Positions 12,603 to 24,705 of a DNA stretch of 64,000 bases are shown piece by piece (the stretch's first letter is position 1; every line of letters starts with the position of its first letter). The notes under the pieces are model-generated. The model searched no databases. It worked only from the letters and a program-made list of their open reading frames with translations, and was not told where the DNA came from. Source of the DNA: Pusillimonas sp. T7-7 (GTDB lineage: Bacteria > Pseudomonadota > Gammaproteobacteria > Burkholderiales > Burkholderiaceae_B); contig NC_015458.1 in the NCBI RefSeq assembly GCF_000209655.1, forward strand, positions 930,001-994,000, read 5' to 3'. The translations under genes were made by a program, and so were the position numbers.

Positions 12603-13676
12603 ATGGAAAAACATTCCAAACAAAACAAGACCACGCCCATGACCATGATCCAGGCCTTGCGTTCGGCCATGGATGTCATGCTCGAGCGCGATGACAATGT
12701 CGTGATTTTTGGACAAGACGTCGGCTATTTCGGCGGCGTCTTCCGCTGCACCGAAGGGCTGCAGGCCAAACACGGACGCCATCGCGTGTTTGATGCGCCC
12801 ATTTCCGAAGGCGGCATTGTGGGGGCGGCAGTCGGCATGGGTGCGTATGGCTTGCGTCCCGTGGTCGAAATCCAGTTCGCCGATTACTTTTATCCGGCCA
12901 CCGACCAGATCGTGTCCGAGGCGGCACGTCTGCGTTATCGTTCGGGCGGCGAATTCACTGCGCCCCTGACCATACGCATGCCTTGCGGCGGCGGCATCTA
13001 TGGCGGGCAAACCCACAGCCAAAGCCCGGAAGCCATGTTTACCCACGTCAGCGGCTTGCGCACGGTCATGCCGTCCAATCCCTACGATGCCAAAGGCCTG
13101 CTGATCGCCGCCATCGAAAGCGATGATCCGGTCATTTTTCTTGAGCCCAAGCGTTTGTATAACGGCCCCTTCGACGGCCATCACGATCAGCCGGTGGTGC
13201 CGTGGTCCAAACATCCCTTGGGTAAAGTCCCTGAAGGTTATTACACGGTACCGCTGGAGTCCGCCTCTGTCGTCCGCCAGGGCGCCGATCTTACGGTCAT
13301 TACTTATGGCACCATGGTGTATGTATCTGAGGTTGCAGCCCGCGAATCGGGTATTGATGCAGAAATCATTGATTTACGCAGCCTATGGCCGCTCGATCTC
13401 GACACGATCACGGCTTCGGTCAAGAAAACCGGACGTTGTGTGATTTTGCACGAAGCCACGCAAACCAGCGGCTTTGGTGCCGAACTGGCCACTCTGGTGC
13501 AAGAGCACTGTTTTTATCATCTGGAAGCCCCCATCGAGCGCATAGCCGGCTGGGATACGCCGTATCCGCATGCACATGAATGGGCGTATTTCCCCAGTCC
13601 CAAGCGGGTTGCCGATGCCTATCGACGCGCCATGGATCCAGATGGGGCCCATAGGGCCGATGTGAAGGGGGAATAA
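12603..13676 (+). CDS. bkdA2: Branched-chain 2-oxo acid dehydrogenase E1 beta subunit
   Basis: 357-residue transketolase-type E1 beta subunit; pairs with E1 alpha in an alpha2-beta2 heterotetramer. Conserved stretches include MIQALRSAMDVMLERDDNVV, GQDVGYFGGVFRCTEGLQ, the FADYFYPA segment and the C-terminal transketolase domain (VIDLRSLWPLDLDTI, HEATQTSGFGAE). It begins 2 bp after the E1 alpha stop, so it is translationally linked. Length and motif order equal Pseudomonas BkdA2. Confidence 0.95.
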   Translation: MEKHSKQNKTTPMTMIQALRSAMDVMLERDDNVVIFGQDVGYFGGVFRCTEGLQAKHGRHRVFDAPISEGGIVGAAVGMGAYGLRPVVEIQFADYFYPATDQIVSEAARLRYRSGGEFTAPLTIRMPCGGGIYGGQTHSQSPEAMFTHVSGLRTVMPSNPYDAKGLLIAAIESDDPVIFLEPKRLYNGPFDGHHDQPVVPWSKHPLGKVPEGYYTVPLESASVVRQGADLTVITYGTMVYVSEVAARESGIDAEIIDLRSLWPLDLDTITASVKKTGRCVILHEATQTSGFGAELATLVQEHCFYHLEAPIERIAGWDTPYPHAHEWAYFPSPKRVADAYRRAMDPDGAHRADVKGE

Positions 13677-13678
13677 TC

Positions 13679-14974
13679 ATGGGTATACATTTGATCAAAA
13701 TGCCGGACATCGGCGAGGGTATTGCCGAAGTCGAGCTGGTTGAATGGCATGTTCAGCCCGGCGACACGGTGGTCGAAGACCAATTATTGGCCGACGTCAT
13801 GACCGACAAGGCCACAGTGCAGGTGCCGTCGCCGGTCAATGGCACGGTTCACACTTTGGGCGGCAAGGTGGGCGAGATTATGGCGGTGGGTTCGGAACTC
13901 ATCCGCCTGCAGGTTGAAGGCCCGGGCAATGTGGCCGCTGACGGCAAGTCGAGCAGCCCCCCCAGGCAGGAAGATGCTACGCCACCTGAAGCGGCGAAGC
14001 CTAGCTCCAATACGCAAGTCGTTAAACCCAGCGCTTCCAGTGCTTCGGCAGCCGTCGTTTCCCCGACTGCTCTCGCCGCCGCACGCCCTCGGGGTGAAAA
14101 ACCGCTGGCGTCGCCCGCAGTACGTAAACGCGCCTGGGACCTTGGCATAGAACTGCAATATGTGCCGGCTACCGGGTCCGGCGGCCAGATCACGCATAAT
14201 GATCTGGACGGCTACCTGGCACATGGAGCCATGGGCGCCGCAGCCAGCAGCCATATTGCCGCTTATGCCCCCCGGGAAGACGAGCAGCAGGTTTCCGTCA
14301 TCGGCCTGCGTCGCAAGATCGCAGAAAAAATGCAGGAGTCCAAACGCCGGATTCCCCATTTCACCTATGTCGAAGAAATCGACGTCACCGAACTCGAGGC
14401 GCTGCGCTCACGCCTGAACACGCAATGGGGCGCCGAGCGCGGCAAGCTGACCATACTGCCTTTGCTGGCACGCGCCATGGTGCTGGCTCTGCGCGATTTT
14501 CCGCAGATCAACGCCCGTTACGACGACGAGGCCGGTGTCGTAACCCGCTACGGCGCGGTTCACCTGGGCATAGCCGCCCAGACTGAGTCAGGCCTTATGG
14601 TGCCTGTGTTGCGGCATGCCGAAACGTTGGATCTATGGGCCTGCGCAGCCGAAATCTCAAGGCTGGCCGAAGCCGCCCGTACTGGTCGTGCGGCCCGCGA
14701 AGAGCTGTCGGGGTCCACCATTACCCTGACCAGTCTTGGCGCCCTGGGCGGAGTGGTTTCCACGCCCGTCATCAATCACCCCGAAGTGGCGATTGTGGGT
14801 GTGAACCGTATTGTCGAGCGTCCGGTCATCCTGGGCGGGGCGGTGGTGGCGCGCAAGATGATGAATCTTTCCTCGTCTTTCGACCATCGCGTGGTCGACG
14901 GCATGCACGCCGCCGAGTTCATACAAAAAATACGCGGATACCTGGAGTGTCCGGCCATGTTGTTCGTGGAGTAG
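13679..14974 (+). CDS. bkdB: Branched-chain 2-oxo acid dehydrogenase E2 (dihydrolipoamide acyltransferase)
   Basis: E2 core of the complex, 431 residues. One N-terminal lipoyl domain (residues 3-78) with lipoylated Lys44 in DKATV; a linker rich in Ala, Pro and Ser (about 85-140); a peripheral subunit-binding domain (about 140-180, [14 protein letters not shown]); and the catalytic acyltransferase domain (about 205-431) ending with the [14 protein letters not shown] active-site motif (HxxxDG). A single lipoyl domain matches the Pseudomonas enzyme. Two bp separate it from each neighbour. Confidence 0.95.
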   Translation: MGIHLIKMPDIGEGIAEVELVEWHVQPGDTVVEDQLLADVMTDKATVQVPSPVNGTVHTLGGKVGEIMAVGSELIRLQVEGPGNVAADGKSSSPPRQEDATPPEAAKPSSNTQVVKPSASSASAAVVSPTALAAARPRGEKPLASPAVRKRAWDLGIELQYVPATGSGGQITHNDLDGYLAHGAMGAAASSHIAAYAPREDEQQVSVIGLRRKIAEKMQESKRRIPHFTYVEEIDVTELEALRSRLNTQWGAERGKLTILPLLARAMVLALRDFPQINARYDDEAGVVTRYGAVHLGIAAQTESGLMVPVLRHAETLDLWACAAEISRLAEAARTGRAAREELSGSTITLTSLGALGGVVSTPVINHPEVAIVGVNRIVERPVILGGAVVARKMMNLSSSFDHRVVDGMHAAEFIQKIRGYLECPAMLFVE

Positions 14975-14976
14975 GC

Positions 14977-16392
14977 ATGCAAACGACGACTTTATTGATT
15001 ATTGGCGGCGGGCCAGGCGGCTACGTGGCGGCCATACGGGCCGCGCAACTGGGTGTGCAAACGACGCTGATCGAGGCCGGCAATGTGGGCGGAACCTGCC
15101 TGAATATCGGCTGCATTCCGTCAAAGGCATTGATTCACGCAGCCGAAGAGTTCCACAAGCTCACCCATTATGCGGGTGATTCCGCCTTGGGGCTGAGCGT
15201 GCAGTCGCCCAGCCTGGACGTGAAGCAAACGGTGGCCTGGAAGGATGGCATTGTTGCCAGGCTGACGGGCGGGGTCGGCGCCTTGCTCAAAAAGAATGGC
15301 GTGCAAGTGGTGAATGGCTGGGCGCGCATCATCGACGGCAAGACGGTCGAGGTCGAGACTCTGGGAAAAGCCGGCAAGGCTGTCGGAACCGACAAGCCTC
15401 AACGCTTCAGCTGCGAGCACTTGTTGCTGGCCACTGGTTCAGAGCCTGTCGAACTGCCATTCATGCCTTTTGGCGGGCCGGTGATTTCCTCGACTCAGGC
15501 CTTGTCGCCGGCAAGCCTGCCCGGCAAAATGGCCGTGGTCGGCGCAGGTTATATCGGGCTCGAGCTGGGTATGGCTTACGCCAAGCTGGGCGTTGAAGTC
15601 AGCATTGTGGAAGCCCAAGACCGCATTTTGCCTGCTTACGACGCGGAGCTGGTCAAGCCGGTGCAGGCAGCCTTGAAGAAACTGGGTGTTGTCTTGCATC
15701 TGTCTCGTCGCGTCCTTGGCCTGACCGATGCCGGTAATGGCCTGCGCATTGCTTCCGAGCAGGACGACGAAACCGTCATGCCGGTCGATCAGGTGCTGGT
15801 GGCCGTAGGGCGCCGACCGCGTACGGCTGGTTATGGCCTCGAGTCATTGCTTCTTGACATGAATGGCGCTGCGCTGCGCATAGACGATCAGTGTCGTACG
15901 TCCATGCGCAATGTCTGGGCCATAGGCGATGTGGCGGGCGAACCCATGCTGGCGCACCGTGCCATGGCCCAGGGAGAACTGGCGGCTGAACTCATTGCAG
16001 GCCAGCATCGCCGATTCAATCCGGCATCGATACCGGCCGTGTGCTTTACCGATCCCGAGATCGTCGTGGCCGGCCTCGCCCCAGACGATGCCAAACGTCA
16101 GGGGCTGGATGTGGTCAGCGCCGCATTTCCATTTGCGGCCAATGGGCGTGCCATGACTCTGGAGTCCACCGACGGCTTTGTCAGAGTCGTGGCGCGGCGC
16201 GATAATCATTTGATCGTGGGCTGGCAGGCCGTGGGGCAGGGGGTGTCTGAACTGAGCGCGGCCTTTTCCCAGTCCCTGGAAATGAATGCGCGGCTTGAAG
16301 ATGTGGCCGGCACCATACATGCCCATCCGTCTTTGGGTGAAGCGGTGCAAGAAGCGGCCATGCGTGCGCTGGGGCATGCTTTGCACATTTGA
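14977..16392 (+). CDS. lpdV: Dihydrolipoyl dehydrogenase, E3 of the branched-chain complex
   Basis: 471-residue flavoprotein disulfide reductase that reoxidises the lipoyl group. FAD motif [10 protein letters not shown] at residues 10-19, redox-active disulfide GGTCLNIGC with Cys41 and Cys46, NAD motif [11 protein letters not shown] in the middle, and the C-terminal dimerisation domain with the catalytic HAHPSLGE (His-Glu pair). Start at ATG 14977, 2 bp after bkdB. An internal segment [14 protein letters not shown] near residue 125 is typical of the LPD-Val subgroup. It closes the operon. Confidence 0.95.
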   Translation: MQTTTLLIIGGGPGGYVAAIRAAQLGVQTTLIEAGNVGGTCLNIGCIPSKALIHAAEEFHKLTHYAGDSALGLSVQSPSLDVKQTVAWKDGIVARLTGGVGALLKKNGVQVVNGWARIIDGKTVEVETLGKAGKAVGTDKPQRFSCEHLLLATGSEPVELPFMPFGGPVISSTQALSPASLPGKMAVVGAGYIGLELGMAYAKLGVEVSIVEAQDRILPAYDAELVKPVQAALKKLGVVLHLSRRVLGLTDAGNGLRIASEQDDETVMPVDQVLVAVGRRPRTAGYGLESLLLDMNGAALRIDDQCRTSMRNVWAIGDVAGEPMLAHRAMAQGELAAELIAGQHRRFNPASIPAVCFTDPEIVVAGLAPDDAKRQGLDVVSAAFPFAANGRAMTLESTDGFVRVVARRDNHLIVGWQAVGQGVSELSAAFSQSLEMNARLEDVAGTIHAHPSLGEAVQEAAMRALGHALHI

Positions 16393-16465
16393 AACAGGAA
16401 GCGCGTCTCGGGCGTTACAATCGACAGCCTTGGAGACCAACGACTTTACACAAGAGTGAACGCCC

Positions 16466-17413
16466 ATGACTGAAGCAATCCTCCCGTTTGGCAGCCCCCA
16501 GCCACGGCTAGACTACGTTACCTGCGCCAGCCCGGCAGGTACGCACCGCATGGCCTACTGGGAATGGGGCGATCCCGACAATGACAAGGTTTTGCTGTGT
16601 GTTCATGGACTGACACGCACCGGGCGTGACTTTGACACTTTCGCGGCACGCCTGGCCAGCGACTATCGGGTGGTTTGCCCCGATGTGGTCGGGCGAGGCA
16701 AGTCCGACTGGCTGATCAACCCGGCTTTTTATGTGGTACCCCAGTACGCGGCCGATATGCTGACCCTGATCGCGCGCCTGAACCCCAGGCAACTGGATTG
16801 GGTTGGTACCTCCATGGGCGGCTTGATCGGGCTGGCCCTGGCTGGTACGCTTGCCATGTCTGCGCAGCTGCGGCCCAAGCGTGCAGATGCCGGCTTGCCC
16901 GACAAGCAGGTTCTGCGTATGGGTAAAGTCATATTGAACGATATCGGGCCCAGCATCAGCTTGTCGGGGCTTGAGCGCATTGCCGGTTATGTTGGCCAGC
17001 CCATGCAGTTCGACAGCTTCAGTCAGGCAGTCGACTACGTACGCAGTGTGTCGGCCGGCTTCGGTCAACACGACCAGGAAGGTTGGGAAGCGCTCACACG
17101 GCATGTTTTTTGCGAGCAAGACGGGCAGTGGGTCAAGCACTACGATCTGCGTATTGCCGAGCCTTTTGCAGGGCAGTCCGAAGAAGTTGTCAAAGCCTCC
17201 GAGGCCTTGTTGTGGGGGGCTTACGAAAGCATAGCCACGCCCATTCTTGTGGTGCGCGGTGAACTTTCTGATCTATTAACGGCCGAGACCGCCCAGCAAA
17301 TGCTGGCTCGCAACACTCATGCCAGCCTGTACGGCGTACCCAATGTAGGACATGCGCCTACCTTGCGCACTGACGATCAAATTGATCCGCTACGACATTT
17401 TCTGCTGGCCTGA
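16466..17413 (+). CDS. Alpha/beta-hydrolase-fold protein
   Basis: 315 residues with an alpha/beta-hydrolase core: oxyanion region VHGLTRTGRDFD, nucleophile elbow GTSMGGLIG (Ser of GxSxG), an acid in the VRGELSDLL segment and a C-terminal NVGHAPTL containing the catalytic His. The cap segment around residues 150-220 is larger than in minimal lipases. It starts 73 bp after lpdV, so it may be read from the bkd transcript or its own promoter. Homologues in Bordetella relatives are simply called alpha/beta hydrolases; substrate unknown. Confidence 0.85.
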   Translation: MTEAILPFGSPQPRLDYVTCASPAGTHRMAYWEWGDPDNDKVLLCVHGLTRTGRDFDTFAARLASDYRVVCPDVVGRGKSDWLINPAFYVVPQYAADMLTLIARLNPRQLDWVGTSMGGLIGLALAGTLAMSAQLRPKRADAGLPDKQVLRMGKVILNDIGPSISLSGLERIAGYVGQPMQFDSFSQAVDYVRSVSAGFGQHDQEGWEALTRHVFCEQDGQWVKHYDLRIAEPFAGQSEEVVKASEALLWGAYESIATPILVVRGELSDLLTAETAQQMLARNTHASLYGVPNVGHAPTLRTDDQIDPLRHFLLA

Positions 17414-17533
17414 GATACAAAAATAGTATGCGCATAGCGTACACTGCTTGTAAACTTGGCTAAACTTTTGAATACGTATTATTTACATACATGCTGGTAT
17501 TAAAGCGGGTATCAAATACACAGGAGCAACCGT

Positions 17534-18364
17534 ATTAACGTCGATTTGCACTGCCACTCAACAATTTCCGATGGTGTCCTGACACCCACGGAGGTGGCTG
17601 AGCGCGCCCATGCCAACGGCGTCCAGCTATGGGCCCTGACAGATCACGACGAGTTGTCGGGCCTGGCGCAAGCGCGTGCCGCGGCAACCGACCTGAATTT
17701 GCCGTTTATTCCGGGCGTTGAAATTTCCGTGACCTGGGCCCAGCACACGGTGCACATCGTGGGCCTGGATATTGATGAAAACAACGATTCACTGAACGCC
17801 GGCCTGGCCGACATTCGGGCAGGCCGTACCGTGCGCGCGCATGAAATGGCCGATAGGCTAGAGCAAATGGGCATTCCCAACGCTTTTGAAGGCGCCTTGC
17901 CCTACGCCGCCAATCCGGCGCTTATCAGCCGTACCCATTTTGCCCGCTTTCTGATTGAGCAGGGCTATTGCGACAACATGCAAATGGTGTTTGACAAATA
18001 CCTGGGCGACGGCAAACCCGTTAGCGTGCCCATGCATTGGTCCACCCTGGAGCAGGCCGTCAGCTGGATTCTTTCCGCAGGCGGGCGGGCAGTGGTTGCC
18101 CATCCTGGGCGCTATGCCTACACGCCTGTGCAGTTCGATGCTTTCTTCAGCCAGTTCAAGGATCTTGGCGGCACGGGCATCGAAGTCGTCACCGGCAGCC
18201 ATACACCCGACGAGTACGCCGTCTATGCCAAAGTTGCACGTCAATACGGATTTCTGGCATCGTCCGGTTCTGACTTTCACAGCCCCAAAGAGGGTAAGCT
18301 TGATTTGGGCAGCGTTCCCGCGCTGCCTTCAGGCCTTACGCCTATCTGGCACGATTGGGTCTAG
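17534..18364 (+). CDS. PHP-domain phosphoesterase (YciV/TrpH type), probable ATT start
   Basis: 276-residue polymerase-and-histidinol-phosphatase-domain protein, related to YciV/RNase AM-type 5'-3' exonuclease and nucleoside bisphosphate phosphatases. Metal-binding motifs: DLHCHSTISDG at the N-terminus, LTDHDELSG, PGVEISV, a His-rich region and GSDFHSPKEG at the C-terminus. No ATG, GTG or TTG gives a sensible start: TTG 17546 would cut into the DLHCH motif and lies 19 bases from the ribosome-binding site. ATT 17534, seven bases after AGGAG (17522-17526), gives a start M-N-V-D-L-H-C-H as in homologues, so ATT initiation is likely. greB follows 51 bp downstream. Confidence 0.82.
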   Translation: MNVDLHCHSTISDGVLTPTEVAERAHANGVQLWALTDHDELSGLAQARAAATDLNLPFIPGVEISVTWAQHTVHIVGLDIDENNDSLNAGLADIRAGRTVRAHEMADRLEQMGIPNAFEGALPYAANPALISRTHFARFLIEQGYCDNMQMVFDKYLGDGKPVSVPMHWSTLEQAVSWILSAGGRAVVAHPGRYAYTPVQFDAFFSQFKDLGGTGIEVVTGSHTPDEYAVYAKVARQYGFLASSGSDFHSPKEGKLDLGSVPALPSGLTPIWHDWV

Positions 18365-18415
18365 CCCGTTTCCATTGCAAATCTTTGCACGGGCATGTTG
18401 AAAGGGTCCGCTCCC

Positions 18416-18976
18416 ATGAATAAAGCATTTGTCAAAGAGTCCGACAACGACGACGAGGACGACGGCCTGGGCCCCGAGGCTGTGGCCTTGCCCGCCGGTA
18501 CCAAGAACTACATCACTACCGCAGGCTATCAGCGCCTGCGTGCTGAGCTGGCGCATTTGATGAACGAAGAGCGCCCGGAAGTCGTTCAGGTGGTGTCCTG
18601 GGCGGCGTCCAATGGCGACCGCTCCGAGAACGGCGATTACCTGTACGGAAAGAAGCGCCTGCGTGAAATCGACCGGCGCATGCGATTTTTGACCAAACGC
18701 CTGGAAGTGGCCGAAGTGGTTAATCCGGCCACGCAGCCCAATAAGGACCAGGTGTTTTTTGGGGCCACGGTCGAATATTCCGACAAAGCTGGCGAAACTT
18801 TCCGAGTCACTATTGTGGGCGTCGATGAAGCCGAACCCCTGCAAGGCAGGATCAGCTGGATCTCGCCGGTAGCCCGGGCTCTGCTGAAAGCCCGCGAGGG
18901 CGATACCGTGACTTTGCGCACCCCGGCCGGAGTCGATGAGCTGGATATTCTTGAGGTAAGTTATCCCGACAGCTAA
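18416..18976 (+). CDS. greB: Transcription elongation factor GreB
   Basis: GreB reactivates backtracked RNA polymerase by stimulating transcript cleavage. 186 residues: a Gre-type N-terminal coiled coil ([20 protein letters not shown]...[20 protein letters not shown]) carrying the acidic tip residues in the DRSENGDY loop, and a C-terminal FKBP-like domain (from about residue 110). [14 protein letters not shown] is typical of GreB rather than GreA. A start at ATG 18416 has AAAGGG nine bases ahead; an ATG at 18395 would put the RBS inside the gene. The acidic leader DNDDEDD at residues 9-15 is an extension relative to E. coli GreB. Confidence 0.93.
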   Translation: MNKAFVKESDNDDEDDGLGPEAVALPAGTKNYITTAGYQRLRAELAHLMNEERPEVVQVVSWAASNGDRSENGDYLYGKKRLREIDRRMRFLTKRLEVAEVVNPATQPNKDQVFFGATVEYSDKAGETFRVTIVGVDEAEPLQGRISWISPVARALLKAREGDTVTLRTPAGVDELDILEVSYPDS

Positions 18977-19019
18977 ACGGGTAAAATGGCTTATTTCCCA
19001 TCTTTCCTTGCGTTGCATC

Positions 19020-22000
19020 GTGACTCCTATCCAGTATTTCCTTGGCTCCCCGGTTCTGTCTTCCTTTCGCCGCGAGCGTCTGCTGCAGCGCTTTGCCGAT
19101 CTGGGCCTGCCTGTGGCCGGCATTACCGGCCGGTTCGAGCATTACGTCTGGGCCGAAACGCCTCTTGACGAGCAAGCCCAGGCCAAGCTGACTCAACTGC
19201 TGGATTACGGCGTGGTCGCCGCTGCTGAAGAAGACAGCAAGAATGCGCTGGTGCTGCGTGTCGTACCACGCCTGGGTACCGTGTCGCCATGGGCCAGCAA
19301 AGCCACCGACATTGTCCACAATTGCGGCTTGGCTGCCGTGCGGCGTATTGAACGCGGCATACGCTACACCATTACGCCGTCGCGGGGATTATTGGGCAGC
19401 AAAAAACTTGATGCCAACGAGCTGGCCAGCATTGCCGATTGCCTGCACGATCGCATGACCGAAACCGTGGTCGATGGCGCATTCGATGGCTCGGCCCTGT
19501 TCACCTCGCTGCCCGGCAAACCCATACAGACAATCGATGTATTGGGCAGCGGTCAGAGCGCCCTGACACAGGCCAACAGCAACCTGGGCCTGGCCTTGTC
19601 CGACGACGAAATCGAATATCTGGAAGCCGCCTTCAAGCAGCTGGGCCGCAACCCCACAGACGTCGAGCTGATGATGTTCGCGCAGGCCAACAGCGAGCAC
19701 TGCCGTCACAAGATTTTCAATGCGCAATGGGTTATCGACGGCCAGGAGCAGCCCAATACGCTCTTTGGCATGATACGCGCCACCCATGCTGCGCAGCCCG
19801 AAGGCACCGTGGTGGCTTATTCCGATAACGCCGCCATCATGGCGGGTGGGCCGGCAACGCTGTTCCATGCGGGGCAGACGGGCGCCGAGCCCATCTACAA
19901 GCACCATCCGGCTACCGTGCACACCCTGATGAAGGTGGAAACGCATAACCACCCCACGGCCATTGCGCCGTTTCCAGGCGCTTCCACCGGTGCGGGCGGC
20001 GAGATCCGCGATGAAGGGGCTACCGGGCGAGGCTCCAAGCCCAAGGCCGGCCTGACTGGCTTCACGGTGTCCAACCTGCAATTCAAGGACGCCATCGAGC
20101 CCTGGGAAAGCGATGTGCACGGCATGCCTGATCGTATCGCCAGCCCGCTGGACATCATGATCGAAGGCCCCATAGGCGGGGCCGCTTTCAACAATGAATT
20201 CGGTCGGCCCAATCTGCTGGGTTACTTTCGTACGTATGAACAAACCTCGGGCGATACACGCTGGGGTTATCACAAGCCCATCATGATCGCCGGCGGCCTG
20301 GGTTCCATTGATGCACGTCTTACGCACAAAGATCCAATTCCCCCCGGCGCGCTGCTGATACAGCTGGGCGGGCCAGGCATGCGCATAGGCATGGGCGGCG
20401 GTGCGGCTTCAAGCATGAGCGTAGGCGCCAATAGCGCCGAGCTCGATTTTGATTCCGTGCAGCGCGGCAACCCTGAAATCGAGCGGCGGGCCCAGGAAGT
20501 CATAGACCGGTGCTGGCAGCAGGGCGAGCACAACCCCATTATTGCCATCCACGATGTGGGCGCCGGTGGTTTGTCCAACGCCTTTCCCGAACTCGTCAAC
20601 GATGCGGGGCGGGGCGCTCTGTTCGAGCTCGAGCAAGTCCACCTGGAAGAATCCGGCTTGTCGGCCGCAGAGATCTGGAGCAACGAGTCGCAGGAACGCT
20701 ATGTCCTGGCTATTTCACCAGACGACTTGCAGCGCTTCGATCTTATCGCCCGGCGCGAACGCTGTCCTTACGCTGTTGTGGGGGTCGCTACCGAAGAACG
20801 CCAGTTGCGTGTCACTTTCGGCGAAGGCCTGCCGGCTTACGATGGCGCCGCCACGGCATCTCCGTTCGACGTACAGGCGCCCGGCAGCGGACCGCGGCCG
20901 GTTGACGTACCCATCGACGTCATACTGGGCAAACCTCCACGCATGACGCGTGATGTCGAGCGCATGACCACTACGCATGCCGAGCTTGACTTGACCGGTA
21001 TTGTGCTGGGCGACGCCATCGACCGCGTACTGAGGCATCCTACGGTCGCCAGTAAAAACTTCCTGATCACCATTGGCGACCGCTCGGTAGGCGGGCTGAC
21101 CAGCCGGGACCAGATGGTGGGGCCCTGGCAGGTTCCTGTGGCCGATTGCGCCGTTACGCTGGCTGACTACGAAAGCGTGCGCGGCGAAGCCATGGCCATG
21201 GGCGAGCGTACTCCTGTTGCCGTCATCGATGCTCCAGCCTCCGGCCGTATGGCGGTCGCCGAGGCGCTGACCAATCTGGTGGCCGCCGATGTGAAGTCCA
21301 TCAAAGACATCAAGCTGTCGGCCAACTGGATGGCGGCTTGCGGTGTGCCAGGACAAGATGCCGCGCTGTACGACACCGTATCGGCCACTAGCGAATGGTG
21401 CCAGCAACTGGGCTTGTCCATCCCTGTGGGCAAAGACTCACTTTCCATGCGCACCGCCTGGGATCACCAGGGCGAAGCGCGCCAGGTCATTGCACCGGTA
21501 TCGCTGATCGTGACCGCTTTTGCGCCGGTGGCCGACGTGCGCGCCACCCTGACGCCGCAGCTGCGTACCGACGCTGGCGATACCGTACTGATTCTGATCG
21601 ATCTGGGCATGGGGCGGCAGCGCCTGGGCGGCTCGGTGCTGGCCCACGCCTACAGGCAGGTGGGGCAGCATGCGCCCGACCTGGACGATGCTGTTGCCTT
21701 GGGCGCCTTCTTCAAGACGGTGCGCCAACTGGCCGCTCAAGGCTCCATCCTGGCTTACCATGACCGTTCCGATGGCGGGCTGCTGGCAACCGTATGCGAA
21801 ATGGCTTTTGCCGGTCATGTGGGCGTGTCGATCAATCTCGACATGCTCACCATCGATCCCGTGGCGGCTGACTGGGGCGACTACAAAATTCGCCCTGAGC
21901 AAGTATCGGTGCAGCGCGACGAACTCACCCTGAAGGCTTTGTTCGCCGAAGAGATCGGCGCTGTAATTCAGGTGCCGGCAGCGCAGCGCGATAGCGTCAT

Positions 22001-23093
22001 GCAGCAGTTGCGTGCGGCCGGCCTGTCGGCGCATTCTCATGTCATAGGCAGCCTGAACAAGCTGGACGAAGTCCAGTTTTATCGCGATGGCCAGTGCATC
22101 TATCAGAAGCCGCGCGTCGATCTGGGACAGCAGTGGGCCGAAGTGACCCGCCGCATCATGTCTTTGCGCGACAATCCCGCTTGCGCGCAGGCCGAGTTCG
22201 ATCTATGGCAAGACAAGAACGATCCGGGTCTTTCCGCAAGGGTTGAGTTTGATCCCCAGGAAGATATCGCCGCGCCTTTTATCGCTACAGGCAAACGGCC
22301 CAAGGTAGCCATTCTGCGCGAGCAGGGCTGCAACAGCCAGGTTGAAATGGCCTGGGCTTTCGACAAGGCCGGCTTCGAGGCTCTTGACGTGCACATGACC
22401 GATTTGCTTTCGGGTCGCTCCAGACTGGATGACGTGCAAGGCATGGTGGCCGTGGGCGGATTCAGCTATGGCGACGTGCTAGGCGCTGGCGAAGGCTGGG
22501 CTCGCACCATACGCTTTAACGAGCAATTGTCGGATCAATTTGCCGCCTATTTTGCCCGCCCAGACACCTTTGCACTGGGTGTATGCAATGGCTGCCAGAT
22601 GATGGCGGCGCTGGCCGGCATGATTCCCGGCGCCGAGAACTGGCCGCGTTTTACGCGCAATCAGTCTGAAAAATACGAAGCCCGGTTGTCACTGGTAAGC
22701 ATCCCGGATTCACCGTCCATATTCATGCAGGGCATGGCGGGCGCCCGGGTGCCGGTTGCCGTTGCGCACGGCGAAGGCTATGCCGATTTTTCGGTCCAGG
22801 GCAGTCAAAAGATGGTGCAGTCCGCTTTGCACTATATCGACCCCTACGGCCAGCTCACGGAGCAGTATCCGCATAATCCCAATGGCAGCCCCAATGGCCT
22901 GGCCGGCGTCACAACAGCCGATGGCCGCTTCACCATCATGATGCCGCATCCCGAACGGGTTACGCGCAACGTCATGATATCGTGGGCGCCCGAACGCTGG
23001 AGCGACCAAGACAGCGGCGGACGCGCCGCGTCGCACGGCGGCTACAGCCCCTGGCTGCGCATGTTCCGTAATGCCCGGGTGTGGTTGGGATAA
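19020..23093 (+). CDS. purL: Phosphoribosylformylglycinamidine synthase PurL
   Basis: Large single-chain FGAM synthase (about 1357 aa), fourth step of purine synthesis: FGAR + Gln + ATP. Order: N-terminal PurS-like domain, linker, FGAM synthetase domains with the [14 protein letters not shown] and [19 protein letters not shown] motifs, a second AIRS repeat with GVGKDS-like [13 protein letters not shown], and a C-terminal glutaminase with nucleophile Cys in [10 protein letters not shown] and catalytic His-Glu in MPHPERV. The start is uncertain: GTG 19020 begins the family pattern ([20 protein letters not shown]); TTG 19008 would add four residues and neither has a strong RBS. Confidence 0.96.
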   Translation: MTPIQYFLGSPVLSSFRRERLLQRFADLGLPVAGITGRFEHYVWAETPLDEQAQAKLTQLLDYGVVAAAEEDSKNALVLRVVPRLGTVSPWASKATDIVHNCGLAAVRRIERGIRYTITPSRGLLGSKKLDANELASIADCLHDRMTETVVDGAFDGSALFTSLPGKPIQTIDVLGSGQSALTQANSNLGLALSDDEIEYLEAAFKQLGRNPTDVELMMFAQANSEHCRHKIFNAQWVIDGQEQPNTLFGMIRATHAAQPEGTVVAYSDNAAIMAGGPATLFHAGQTGAEPIYKHHPATVHTLMKVETHNHPTAIAPFPGASTGAGGEIRDEGATGRGSKPKAGLTGFTVSNLQFKDAIEPWESDVHGMPDRIASPLDIMIEGPIGGAAFNNEFGRPNLLGYFRTYEQTSGDTRWGYHKPIMIAGGLGSIDARLTHKDPIPPGALLIQLGGPGMRIGMGGGAASSMSVGANSAELDFDSVQRGNPEIERRAQEVIDRCWQQGEHNPIIAIHDVGAGGLSNAFPELVNDAGRGALFELEQVHLEESGLSAAEIWSNESQERYVLAISPDDLQRFDLIARRERCPYAVVGVATEERQLRVTFGEGLPAYDGAATASPFDVQAPGSGPRPVDVPIDVILGKPPRMTRDVERMTTTHAELDLTGIVLGDAIDRVLRHPTVASKNFLITIGDRSVGGLTSRDQMVGPWQVPVADCAVTLADYESVRGEAMAMGERTPVAVIDAPASGRMAVAEALTNLVAADVKSIKDIKLSANWMAACGVPGQDAALYDTVSATSEWCQQLGLSIPVGKDSLSMRTAWDHQGEARQVIAPVSLIVTAFAPVADVRATLTPQLRTDAGDTVLILIDLGMGRQRLGGSVLAHAYRQVGQHAPDLDDAVALGAFFKTVRQLAAQGSILAYHDRSDGGLLATVCEMAFAGHVGVSINLDMLTIDPVAADWGDYKIRPEQVSVQRDELTLKALFAEEIGAVIQVPAAQRDSVMQQLRAAGLSAHSHVIGSLNKLDEVQFYRDGQCIYQKPRVDLGQQWAEVTRRIMSLRDNPACAQAEFDLWQDKNDPGLSARVEFDPQEDIAAPFIATGKRPKVAILREQGCNSQVEMAWAFDKAGFEALDVHMTDLLSGRSRLDDVQGMVAVGGFSYGDVLGAGEGWARTIRFNEQLSDQFAAYFARPDTFALGVCNGCQMMAALAGMIPGAENWPRFTRNQSEKYEARLSLVSIPDSPSIFMQGMAGARVPVAVAHGEGYADFSVQGSQKMVQSALHYIDPYGQLTEQYPHNPNGSPNGLAGVTTADGRFTIMMPHPERVTRNVMISWAPERWSDQDSGGRAASHGGYSPWLRMFRNARVWLG

Positions 23094-23098
23094 ACAGG

Positions 23099-23155
23099 GA
23101 AGCGCCGAATCAATCGTCGCATTGCATGCGTCGGCGGCTTAGGATTCGGCGCTTC
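23099..23155 (+). terminator. Long stem-loop after purL
   Basis: GAAGCGCCGAATC (23099-23111) pairs exactly with GATTCGGCGCTTC (23143-23155), a 13-bp stem around a 31-base loop, six bases after the purL stop. It lacks a following T-run, so it is not a classical rho-independent terminator; it may act as an mRNA 3'-end stabiliser, a weak terminator, or a structure in the guaB leader. Confidence 0.5.
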
Positions 23156-23159
23156 TCTA

Positions 23160-23190
23160 AGTACAGACCCTAATATTAGGCGTATAATCT
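23160..23190 (+). promoter_or_regulatory. Probable guaB promoter
   Basis: A perfect TATAAT hexamer is at 23183-23188, 25 bp before the guaB ATG. No good -35 hexamer is obvious at the usual spacing, so this is called on the -10 and position only. Confidence 0.4.
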
Positions 23191-23209
23191 TGCTTTGCAC
23201 GGAGCCTAG

Positions 23210-24673
<1,464 letters not shown>

Positions 24674-24677
24674 GGCC

Positions 24678-24705
24678 TGGGGAAGCGTTTAACCGGCGCT
24701 TCCCA
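24678..24705. terminator. Hairpin between convergent guaB and hydrolase genes
   Basis: GGGAAGCG (24680-24687) pairs with CGCTTCCC (24697-24704) around a nine-base loop. It follows guaB by seven bases and also overlaps the last codons and stop of the opposite-strand hydrolase (stop at 24689-24691). It has no long T-run on either side; it could reduce read-through in both directions. Confidence 0.45.

Noticed and set aside
23099..23155. Purine riboswitch before guaB
   Set aside because: The long stem-loop has neither the three-way junction nor the conserved loops of a purine riboswitch; it is a simple hairpin.
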